Shown here in pieces: positions 1-6,293 of a DNA stretch of 7,691 bases; position 1 is the first letter of the stretch, and each line of letters opens with the position of its first letter. The translations under genes were made by a program, and so were the position numbers. The notes beneath the pieces were generated by a model, which made no database searches, was not told the origin of the DNA, and saw only the letters and a list, made by a program, of their open reading frames with translations. Source of the DNA: Bacteroidota bacterium (GTDB lineage: Bacteria; Bacteroidota; Bacteroidia; Bacteroidales; UBA12481); contig JAUVKA010000185.1 of NCBI GenBank assembly GCA_030592205.1, positions 1-7,691 on the forward strand. Direction: 5' to 3'.

Positions 1-677
1 GCTTTTTCTCCCAATTGCAGGAATAAAGTCTGGGCTGGGTTATATATCAAATCTATCAAGCAATGTTCTTCACTCAGGAATTCATAGGGAATATCCGGTT
101 TCATCTCAATTTTTGGAAACATCCCCAGGGGTGTGGTGTTAATGATTAGGGGGTGTTCCCTGATGATAGCAGCATCGAGGTCCTTGTAGGTCAAATTGTT
201 ATTCCCTTGCGACCTGGATACCAGCAAATATGGGATTCCCTTTTCTTCAAGGACATAAACTACTGCCTTGGAAGCACCTCCAGATCCTAATATCAAAGCG
301 CTGTTTGGTAAAGTTCCACTGATCTTATCCAATGACATGCTAAAACCAATGCAGTCGGTATTGTGTCCAATAAGCCTGGGTTGAATATCCGTACGGTCAA
401 TGCAAATAGTGTTAATCGCCCCAATCTTATCAGCCTGATCTGACACTTGGTGGAGATAAGGGATTACTGATTGTTTGTATGGAATTGTTACATTAAGTCC
501 AAGCAGGTTTTTGTTGTCCTTTACTATATCGAGGATCTTATTAATATTATCTATCTCGAAATTTTGGTAGGAGAAGTCCTTTATTCCTTCCTTTTGAAAC
601 TTCTTTGTGAAATAATCTCTTGAAAATGAATGGGAGAGGGGATATCCAATGAGTCCAATTTCCTTATGTTTACTCAT
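1..677 (-). CDS. aroE: Shikimate dehydrogenase AroE (3' end cut by window edge)
   Basis: AroE reduces 3-dehydroshikimate to shikimate with NADPH in the cytoplasm, a step of the chorismate pathway to aromatic amino acids. The frame is open from an ATG at 677 to base 1, giving 225 complete codons; Bacteroidota homologues are about 245-250 residues, so roughly the last 20-25 are missing. Visible family motifs, in order: GYPLSHSFS (residues 11-19, the Ser-x-Ser shikimate-binding pair at 15 and 17), NVTIPYK (62-68, ending in the catalytic Lys68), GAINT (86-90), GHNTD (104-108, with catalytic Asp108), the NADP-binding Rossmann loop GSGGAS (131-136) and NTTPLGM (180-186). All key residues are present. 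The start overlaps the end of the DUF368 gene by 8 nt (ATGAGTAA). The purine run AAAGG lies directly against the ATG, too close for a normal Shine-Dalgarno site, so translation probably depends on coupling. Identification is very secure. Confidence 0.96.
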   Translation of the reverse strand, partial: MSKHKEIGLIGYPLSHSFSRDYFTKKFQKEGIKDFSYQNFEIDNINKILDIVKDNKNLLGLNVTIPYKQSVIPYLHQVSDQADKIGAINTICIDRTDIQPRLIGHNTDCIGFSMSLDKISGTLPNSALILGSGGASKAVVYVLEEKGIPYLLVSRSQGNNNLTYKDLDAAIIREHPLIINTTPLGMFPKIEMKPDIPYEFLSEEHCLIDLIYNPAQTLFLQLGEK

Positions 678-1629
678 CCTTTATGCGATTTGCTTTGTTT
701 CCCTGCCATTCAACAAAGGAGATGGTTAATATTCCAGCCAGAACACAAACCATGGCTATCCAGAATTCCAGAGAATGGATATCCGGAAGCAGATAAGAGT
801 ATCCCTCAAGCAGTGGCTTTCCCGACCGGTTCAAAATTTGATTCCCCAAAGAATCAATGCTATAAATATCTTCTTTCCATGGCCAGAGTATCAAGAGGGA
901 GCCGGCCATAAATCCTGTTAATAAAGCAATTATCTGATTCCTGAAGTGCTTGAAAATCCAGGATAAGAGGTGTGAAAAAGCCAATAGTCCAACAATGGCT
1001 CCAAGGCCAACCGGTAGTAATATCTCAAGATTCAGATTGCTGACTGCATCTAACATTATCAGCTTATAATTCCCTAAAAGGATTAGAATGAATGAGCCGG
1101 ATAAGCCGGGTAATATCATACTGCAAATTGCTACTACTCCGCATATCAGCAAGTAGTAAAACTGGGCATTCTCCTGACCTGGACGAAAGAGTGATATACT
1201 TACGGCAATTGCAGCCCCAGCAATTAAGAATAAAATTATGGTAAATTTCCATCTTGAGATGGTTTTCCCAACAAAGAAAACAGATGCCAGAATTAGCCCA
1301 AAAAAGAAGGCCCAGACCAATACCGGGTAGCTGTCAAGTAAGGATTCAAGTAGTTTTGCTAATGAGAAAATACTGATGAATATACCAGCGAATACTGCCA
1401 AAAGAAAATCCAGCTGAATATGTTTGGCGAAGGATTTCCATTTTCCTGTAAAAAGGAGCCTGGCTGCAGTTAAATTGATGGATTTCAAGGCATTTATCAG
1501 CTGTTCAAAGATCCCGCTTACCAATGCGATGGTTCCCCCGCTAACACCAGGGATGACGTTTGCAGCCCCCATGGCCATTCCTTTAATACCCAGTATTATA
1601 TATTGCCAGAATGCAGAAATATTATTCAC
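670..1629 (-). CDS. DUF368 membrane protein, probable polyprenyl-phosphate (undecaprenyl-phosphate) transporter, PopT family
   Basis: A polytopic inner-membrane protein of 319 residues, the normal DUF368 size. Members of this family (PopT) have been reported to return undecaprenyl phosphate, the lipid carrier for peptidoglycan and other surface polymers, across the membrane; the role here is inferred from family. Two matching signatures mark the internal repeat: GAANVIPGVSGGT (residues 21-33) and MILPGLSGSFILILLGNY (171-188), each at the start of a homologous half. Hydrophobic segments lie near residues 34-48, 75-95, 102-120, 128-147, 157-175, 177-195, 203-224, 232-249 and 288-305. The start is GTG, not ATG; an in-frame TAA lies 15 nt upstream, so no earlier start exists, and a GGA sits just upstream. 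The GTG overlaps the TPR gene end by 8 nt (GTGAATAA), and the stop overlaps aroE. A single DUF368 copy is visible. The family call is secure; the exact substrate is inference. Confidence 0.92.
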   Translation of the reverse strand: MNNISAFWQYIILGIKGMAMGAANVIPGVSGGTIALVSGIFEQLINALKSINLTAARLLFTGKWKSFAKHIQLDFLLAVFAGIFISIFSLAKLLESLLDSYPVLVWAFFFGLILASVFFVGKTISRWKFTIILFLIAGAAIAVSISLFRPGQENAQFYYLLICGVVAICSMILPGLSGSFILILLGNYKLIMLDAVSNLNLEILLPVGLGAIVGLLAFSHLLSWIFKHFRNQIIALLTGFMAGSLLILWPWKEDIYSIDSLGNQILNRSGKPLLEGYSYLLPDIHSLEFWIAMVCVLAGILTISFVEWQGNKANRIKDE

Positions 1630-2794
1630 AGTTTTCCGCTTTTAATCTATCGATCATTACTTGTGCTTCCTCATCTTCGGGGTCGATGAGCAAAACCTCC
1701 TGGAAGGCCTTGATCGCATCTTCAAAAAACTCTAATTTCAGGTTTACCTTGCCAAGGAGGAAAAGATAATCAGGATTATGATCTTTGAGTTGTATAGCTT
1801 TCCTAATAAAATAAAGGGCCTCAAAGGGATCATCCTTCTCAAGCATGAGGCTGGCTAATCCGTACCAAGGTTCAGAGAATCCTGGGTCAGCTTTACGTGC
1901 TTTAAGATAATATTGGTGAGCCATTGTATTATTTTTGAGCTTTTCATAGCTCTCACCAATATATTGCAGAGAAAGAGGATGATTTTCTTCCTTTAAAAGG
2001 AACTCAGAATATGTTTGTATTGCATCCTCATGCCTATCTAAATTTGCCAGGGTATTCCCCTTATTAAATAATGCAGAGTTAAAATCAGGATTAATGGCAA
2101 GCACATAATCAAATGCTTCGATAGCCTGTTCAAATTCCTCTATTTGATTTAAGATCACACCCAAATTGAACCAGGCGGAGTCAGAAAAAGGATTGATTTC
2201 CAGAAACTTCCTATATGATTTAATGGCCATTTCATTATTGCCACTCTGCTCATAAAAAACTGAGAGTTCCCAAAGGATGTCTATGTTATCCGGATTATTC
2301 TCAAGGAATTGTTTCAAAAAATATATAGCACGGTCAAATAGTCCTAATCGTTCAAAAGTGTAGGCAATATTAAGAACCCAATCCTCAGGCTCCTCCGTTA
2401 GATCAATTGCCAGCTCATAGTATGCTTGAGCAGTGTCATAATCACTCAATAGGAGGTAAGCTGAACCTTTTAAAAGGAAAAGAGTTTCATTAGTACTATC
2501 CACAGATTCCACAAGGGCAATCTTCTCAAGAGCTTCCCTGGCTTTTCCCTTCTCAATCAGGATTTGAGCTTCTTTTAAAATAAGTGACAGTGCGCCAGGA
2601 TGCTGGGCTATTCCCAGGCTAAGAACGTCTTTTGCTCTGTTGTACCTTTTTTGACTAAAATAGTGGTCAAAAATTATTTCAAATTCATGGACATCAAAAT
2701 AATAACGGGTTGCTTTAACCAGCATCTGTTCATAACGTTTTACCGCCGCTACCATTTCGTCGTTCACATAATCTTCTTCACTTCCCGTATACAT
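1622..2794 (-). CDS. Cytoplasmic tetratricopeptide-repeat (TPR) protein
   Basis: A 390-residue protein made almost wholly of tandem 34-residue TPR helix pairs, a scaffold for protein-protein contacts. About ten repeats can be drawn: near residues 34-66, 68-100, 102-135, 137-169, 171-203, 205-237, 239-271, 273-305, 307-339 and 341-373, followed by a capping helix to 390. The best match the consensus well, for example SAWFNLGVILNQIEEFEQAI (206-225) and DYLFLLGKVNLKLEFFEDAI (342-361), each closed by a NP or DP turn. There is no signal peptide or membrane segment, so it is probably cytoplasmic. The N-terminus is acidic, with a helix containing VKRYEQML. The ATG at 2794 is preceded by an in-frame TGA and a weakly purine-rich leader; Met14 is a possible alternative start. 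It heads a coupled block with DUF368 and aroE, and I recall the same association in other Bacteroidota. The partner and function are unknown. Confidence 0.93.
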   Translation of the reverse strand: MYTGSEEDYVNDEMVAAVKRYEQMLVKATRYYFDVHEFEIIFDHYFSQKRYNRAKDVLSLGIAQHPGALSLILKEAQILIEKGKAREALEKIALVESVDSTNETLFLLKGSAYLLLSDYDTAQAYYELAIDLTEEPEDWVLNIAYTFERLGLFDRAIYFLKQFLENNPDNIDILWELSVFYEQSGNNEMAIKSYRKFLEINPFSDSAWFNLGVILNQIEEFEQAIEAFDYVLAINPDFNSALFNKGNTLANLDRHEDAIQTYSEFLLKEENHPLSLQYIGESYEKLKNNTMAHQYYLKARKADPGFSEPWYGLASLMLEKDDPFEALYFIRKAIQLKDHNPDYLFLLGKVNLKLEFFEDAIKAFQEVLLIDPEDEEAQVMIDRLKAENCE

Positions 2795-2819
2795 AGAAAT
2801 ATTTTCAAAAAATTGGTGT

Positions 2820-2827
2820 CAAAAGTA
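2820..2827 (-). promoter_or_regulatory. Candidate Bacteroidota -7 promoter element for the TPR-DUF368-aroE block
   Basis: On the minus strand this reads TACTTTTG, an exact match to the Bacteroidota -7 consensus TAnnTTTG. It sits 25 nt upstream of the TPR ATG, which would give a leader of roughly 20 nt. I see no good TTTG -33 element at the expected 17-23 nt spacing; only a weak TTAC lies nearby. Its position in the short gap before a coupled gene block supports the call, but a single 8-mer in AT-rich DNA can arise by chance. Confidence 0.45.
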
Positions 2828-2876
2828 ATAAATTATTGAGTTGTAAGATCTGGCAGGGATGGATAATTATCACATC

Positions 2877-4448
2877 TTATGCACTATGTCCCTGATGTTG
2901 TTCCCGAAGAAGATCATTAACTCCTTTAACGGGGTTGAATGTAATCAGTGGTACTTCCACGAAAACACTTATCCAGTCAGCCATTCCTCCGTTCCATAAG
3001 CCTGGTCGCTCCAGAGCTTTGATTTCCTTTCCATCCATAAATTTGCTGGAAATAAAACCTGTATTTGGATTGACAAAATCCGATAGTTGAAATTTTTCCC
3101 CTTTGTAGTCTTTTAAGCTACATACAATATCCACTGGATTGAAATGAGTACTCTTGTTAAGGATTTCAACTTGTTCTAAATCAGTTTGGTCGATCTGGGA
3201 AGCTTCTACAATTTGGAGGCTGATTGAAGTGTCATCCGACTCAACCCAGAAGGGGCCTCCCCCTGGTTCACCCTCGTTTTCCACCATTCCACATATCCGT
3301 ATAGGACGGTTAAGCTTCTCCTTAAGATATTCCATTTTCCTTTCTTTATTCCAGTGATTAGCACCTGGAGGAGGAATGATGTGAAGTTTTCGCTCAACAA
3401 AAGCAAGCATACTATCGATTACCCTGACTGAAGGAGGAGTATGGCTATCAAGACCCTTAAGAAAGGAGAAGATTTGGTCCTGCAAATACACTAGCATCCC
3501 ACCAAGAACCATTTTATAATAATGGGTATCATCTTTGAATCTATCATGACAAACATTATCAATATTCTTCATGATAATCAAGTCAGCATCAATGGAGTTC
3601 AGGTTTTGCAGGAGAGCTCCATGCCCGCCAGGTCGAAAAATGATTTCACCCGATTCGTCTCTGAGGGGATTATTGTCAGGGTCAACCGTGATTGTATCAG
3701 TAGCTGGATCCTGCAAGGAATATTCAATATCGAAACGAACCTGGAAACGATCTTCATAGCTGTTACGCAGTAACTCAAACTGTTGCTGAATGAGTTTTAT
3801 GTGTTGCGAAGAAACGGTGAAGTGTAAATGACAAATATTTCCGGCGGATCTGGCATATCTGGTGGCCTCATTAAGATGTTCGGCAAATGCTGATCGCACT
3901 TCCTTACTGTATTTATGAAATGGAATCAGAGCCTTTGGCATATTGCCATATGACAATCCCTTATCTGTAATAAGAGAATTTAATATCTTTTCGTATCGTT
4001 GTTCCTTTCTGCACTCCTCGTAAGATACACCTCTTTTATACATTGCCTTGTATAGCTTATCAAAAAATGCAAACTCCTCAATATGCTCAAAGAAATAGTA
4101 TATTGAATCAGGACCTTGATCTTTCAATAATTCTAATTGGTCTTCTGAGGTTGCCCGATAAGTATTCCTAAACTCAAGTAAGTCTTTAAACATTCTGGAT
4201 GCCGCTCCTGATGCAGGAACGAACTTAACAACCTTCTTCTCTTCGGCGAAATCTTCGTAGAGCTCAACATTGTCATTCATTCTTTTTTGGGATATTTGTA
4301 TTATCCCTTTTTTTATGGTTGCAGACTCGACAAGTTTTATGTTAGGAAATCCTGTTTTAAAATAGTTAATTTGATTTTGTGCTTCCTTAATACTGATTCC
4401 TCTGGTTTTCAGACTTTCTAAGTCCTTGTCAGTGAGTAGGTTTTCCAT
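2877..4448 (-). CDS. DUF4301 family protein with sugar-nucleotidyltransferase-like motifs
   Basis: A full-length 523-residue protein of the DUF4301 family, whose function is not established. No signal peptide or membrane segment is visible, so it is probably cytoplasmic. Motifs recall nucleotidyltransferases with a GT-A-like fold such as UDP-sugar pyrophosphorylases: KFVPASGAASRMFK (residues 75-88) resembles the nucleotide-binding loop LxxGxGTRM; PKALIPF (171-177) resembles the PKxLIPV motif that follows it in those enzymes; FRPGGHGALLQNLN (271-284) followed by DADLIIMKNIDNV (287-299) resembles the pyrophosphorylase block ending in N-x-D-N. An acidic-glycine motif, NEGEPGGGPFWV (391-402), and a C-terminal block, ERPGLWNGGMADWISVFVEV (480-499), are strongly patterned. 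Unlike classical enzymes, about 85 mostly helical residues separate the first two motifs. The start has a good Shine-Dalgarno site 5 nt upstream. The gene stands apart from both neighbours (180 and 82 bp gaps). The family is secure; the enzymatic role is my inference. Confidence 0.9.
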   Translation of the reverse strand: MENLLTDKDLESLKTRGISIKEAQNQINYFKTGFPNIKLVESATIKKGIIQISQKRMNDNVELYEDFAEEKKVVKFVPASGAASRMFKDLLEFRNTYRATSEDQLELLKDQGPDSIYYFFEHIEEFAFFDKLYKAMYKRGVSYEECRKEQRYEKILNSLITDKGLSYGNMPKALIPFHKYSKEVRSAFAEHLNEATRYARSAGNICHLHFTVSSQHIKLIQQQFELLRNSYEDRFQVRFDIEYSLQDPATDTITVDPDNNPLRDESGEIIFRPGGHGALLQNLNSIDADLIIMKNIDNVCHDRFKDDTHYYKMVLGGMLVYLQDQIFSFLKGLDSHTPPSVRVIDSMLAFVERKLHIIPPPGANHWNKERKMEYLKEKLNRPIRICGMVENEGEPGGGPFWVESDDTSISLQIVEASQIDQTDLEQVEILNKSTHFNPVDIVCSLKDYKGEKFQLSDFVNPNTGFISSKFMDGKEIKALERPGLWNGGMADWISVFVEVPLITFNPVKGVNDLLREQHQGHSA

Positions 4449-4453
4449 AGTAT

Positions 4454-4459
4454 TTCCTC
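4454..4459 (-). promoter_or_regulatory. Shine-Dalgarno site of the DUF4301 gene
   Basis: GAGGAA on the minus strand, 5 nt before the ATG at 4448. It is the clearest ribosome-binding site in the window and fixes the DUF4301 start; the other genes have weak sites or none, as is common in Bacteroidota. Confidence 0.75.
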
Positions 4460-4483
4460 AATTATGTTCTGCGACAGTAAAAA

Positions 4484-4491
4484 CAAAATTA
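4484..4491 (-). promoter_or_regulatory. Candidate Bacteroidota -7 promoter element for the DUF4301 gene
   Basis: TAATTTTG on the minus strand exactly matches TAnnTTTG and sits 35 nt upstream of the DUF4301 ATG, predicting a leader of about 30 nt that includes the GAGGAA site. No convincing TTTG -33 box is seen at standard spacing; TTTC lies nearby but only 14 nt upstream. The rest of the 180-bp gap up to the peptidase stop holds no clear terminator or gene. Confidence 0.45.
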
Positions 4492-4628
4492 ATTATTTAT
4501 TCCGGGAAATGAGCTGAGGCATTCAAGAAATGACATACATCGGTATTTAACATCACTATGCCATAATATGTTAGGGGATTCCAGAATTGTGCTTTTTTCT
4601 TTTGCTTTTCCACTGGTATCTATCCTGA

Positions 4629-6161
4629 TTAATTCTGATTGGCTAATTGCCAGGCAGAGGCAAAAACCATTCTCGAAATATTGCACATATTTTCATAATC
4701 CAACTTCTCCCAAGTGTCGGAAGGTCGGTGATAGTCATCATGTGTGCCGCAATAAAAATAGAGTACCGGCACCCCTTTGTCTTCAAAACTCACATGGTCT
4801 GATCCCCTAAGACTCATTTCATTGCAATCGTCATACTTATATATGGTCATCAACTCCCGGCCCTCAATAGCAGATGCATTCTTTACTGCTTTATCCAGGA
4901 CTGATCCTGGTTTGTCAGACAGATAAAGAAATATATAGGAAGTGTCCTTTTCAGCATAATCATCTTGCCGACCGATCATATCCATGTTAATAGCTGCCTT
5001 AGTATTCTGAAGTGGAACGACGGGATTGGCAGTGTAAAACCGGCTTCCTAACAATCCTTTTTCTTCTCCAGCGACAGGCATGAAAAGAATACTCCTTTTG
5101 GGCCTGAAGCCTGCCTCTGCAGCTTCGGCAAAAGACTCAGCAATTTCAATAAGGGCAGCTGTGCCGGATGCATTATCATCCGCACCGTTGAAGATTTGAT
5201 TTGCATATTGGCCCAAATGATCGTAGTGCGCCATGATGATAATGTACTCATCGGGGAGTTTTGATCCCTTGATCATGCCCAGAACATTCTCACCATAAAC
5301 TTTATTCGCCCCTTTTTCTGAGATTATTTTTAACTCAGTTTCAAGGATTCCACTTACTGATTTACCCTTGCTGATTTTTTTCTGGTATTTATCCCAATCG
5401 TCTATACTGTTACCAAAAAGGAGACTTGCAGATTCATAGCTGATGGCAATCATCCTATTAGCATAATTAACGACCTTTCCTGAATCGGATAGAAAAAACT
5501 GCTGGCTTTCGGAGAATTTATTTTCCAGGTTGTTCATTTTATCAATTTTCGATTGTTCAGGATTAATCATGATTGCACCTATAGCTCCATTTTTAGCTGC
5601 TATTTTTGCTTTATCATATCCAAGCAAAGAGTATTCCGGGATATAAGAACCGGTAGTGATAAACCGACCGTTTTTGTCTGTTGGCTCCCCGTGGAGGAAG
5701 GCAACAACTTTACCCCGTACATTCTTACCTTCATAATCAGAATAATGCTCTGTTTCAGCTCCGTAGCCCATAAAAACGATCTGTATAGTATTGTTTCCTT
5801 CTGGCCAATTTCCAGTAACAAATAGTTCTTTGTTGAGCCATAATGAATCAGTGTTCTTAACTATAATAAAACTCTCCCAAGCGTTTTTAATTAGTGTAAA
5901 TTCCTGGAGAAAAGGATCTGTTCCGGATGTAGGTCCTAGAAGATTAATCTTATAAAAGTTCTCCCTGATATAGTGTGCAGCTTTTTTCTGACCTTCAAAT
6001 CCAGTTTCCCTACCCGTATAAGCATCTGAGGCCAAAGTTTGAACATGTTCCTTAAGTTCTGCAACAGTAATACCTGAACTAAATGTTGATATTTCATTAT
6101 TCTGGGCTGTTACTGATATGATTCCTGTGAGGAATATGCTTATTGATAAAAGATATTTCAT
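4629..6161 (-). CDS. Secreted M28-family zinc aminopeptidase with PA domain
   Basis: A 510-residue exopeptidase of the M28 family, expected to remove N-terminal residues from peptides in the periplasm or outside the cell using two zinc ions. Residues 1-19 form a signal peptide (short Lys-containing start, hydrophobic core, cut probably after VTA before QNN). A PA (protease-associated) domain is inserted at about 120-260. The catalytic set is complete: AHYDH (His312 metal ligand, Asp314 supporting it), GADDNASG (326-333, bridging Asp in the pair 328-329), GEE (365-367, catalytic Glu366 and ligand Glu367), NMD (392-394, ligand Asp394) and HDDYHRPSDT (474-483, ligand His478). The protein ends soon after this last motif, so no type IX secretion C-terminal domain is present. 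No Shine-Dalgarno site precedes the ATG. The dnaA terminator upstream implies its own promoter. The specificity (general, dipeptide or glutamate-type) cannot be read from sequence. Confidence 0.95.
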   Translation of the reverse strand: MKYLLSISIFLTGIISVTAQNNEISTFSSGITVAELKEHVQTLASDAYTGRETGFEGQKKAAHYIRENFYKINLLGPTSGTDPFLQEFTLIKNAWESFIIVKNTDSLWLNKELFVTGNWPEGNNTIQIVFMGYGAETEHYSDYEGKNVRGKVVAFLHGEPTDKNGRFITTGSYIPEYSLLGYDKAKIAAKNGAIGAIMINPEQSKIDKMNNLENKFSESQQFFLSDSGKVVNYANRMIAISYESASLLFGNSIDDWDKYQKKISKGKSVSGILETELKIISEKGANKVYGENVLGMIKGSKLPDEYIIIMAHYDHLGQYANQIFNGADDNASGTAALIEIAESFAEAAEAGFRPKRSILFMPVAGEEKGLLGSRFYTANPVVPLQNTKAAINMDMIGRQDDYAEKDTSYIFLYLSDKPGSVLDKAVKNASAIEGRELMTIYKYDDCNEMSLRGSDHVSFEDKGVPVLYFYCGTHDDYHRPSDTWEKLDYENMCNISRMVFASAWQLANQN

Positions 6162-6193
6162 CTGTATGACTGCTAGTGTGAATTTTGTGCAAG

Positions 6194-6227
6194 TGAAATT
6201 ACTAATTCGAAAACGAATAAGTACAAG
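6194..6227 (-). promoter_or_regulatory. Weak candidate promoter for the M28 peptidase
   Basis: Between the dnaA terminator and the peptidase ATG the minus strand has CTTG (6224-6227) and, 22 nt downstream, TAATTTCA (6194-6201). These resemble the Bacteroidota -33 TTTG and -7 TAnnTTTG boxes, but the second matches only four of its six fixed bases. The spacer holds a small inverted repeat (6205-6218). A promoter somewhere in this gap is likely because of the upstream terminator; this exact placement is uncertain. Confidence 0.3.
6205..6218. repeat. Short inverted repeat in the peptidase promoter gap (possible operator)
   Basis: ATTCG-AAAA-CGAAT is a perfect 5-bp inverted repeat around a 4-nt spacer. 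It lies between the putative -33 and -7 boxes of the M28 gene, where a repressor could bind. The arms are short and could be chance; no T-run follows, so it is not a terminator. Confidence 0.3.
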
Positions 6228-6241
6228 GGCTGTTTGACAAT

Positions 6242-6271
6242 AAAAAAAAGCAGGTGAAGTACCTGCTTTTT
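6242..6271 (-). terminator. Intrinsic terminator downstream of dnaA
   Basis: On the minus strand an 11-bp perfect stem (AAAAAGCAGGT with ACCTGCTTTTT) closes a 5-nt loop, ACTTC. The GC core is GCAGGT/ACCTGC, and the 3' side runs into eight consecutive T residues. The hairpin begins 22 nt after the dnaA TAG stop. It is the textbook shape of a rho-independent terminator and separates dnaA transcription from the peptidase gene. The A-run before the stem would also supply a partial T-tract on the plus strand, but no plus-strand gene needs one. Confidence 0.9.
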
Positions 6272-6293
6272 CATCTTTGTCATAATAATTGAA

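Noticed and set aside
630..911. A 93-codon plus-strand open frame across the DUF368/aroE junction.
   Set aside because: It is antisense to two well-identified genes and its product shows no recognisable motif; it is a shadow frame.
2496..2504. CTATCCACA, one base from the DnaA box TTATCCACA.
   Set aside because: It is a single copy inside the TPR coding region, far from dnaA, with no cluster or AT-rich unwinding region; chance is the simplest explanation.
4582..4637. Inverted repeat CAGAATT / AATTCTG flanking the end of the peptidase gene.
   Set aside because: The 7-bp AT-rich arms are 42 nt apart, one arm covers the stop codon, and no T-run follows, so it is not a credible terminator.
4489..4686. 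A 65-codon minus-strand open frame covering the end of the peptidase gene and the following gap.
   Set aside because: It overlaps the M28 gene in another frame, resembles no family, and the M28 protein already ends at its normal place after the last metal-ligand motif, so it is neither a separate gene nor a frameshifted tail.
6162..6293. Possible replication origin in the gap beside dnaA.
   Set aside because: No DnaA-box-like sequences or repeats are seen there; the gap is explained by the terminator and a probable promoter.
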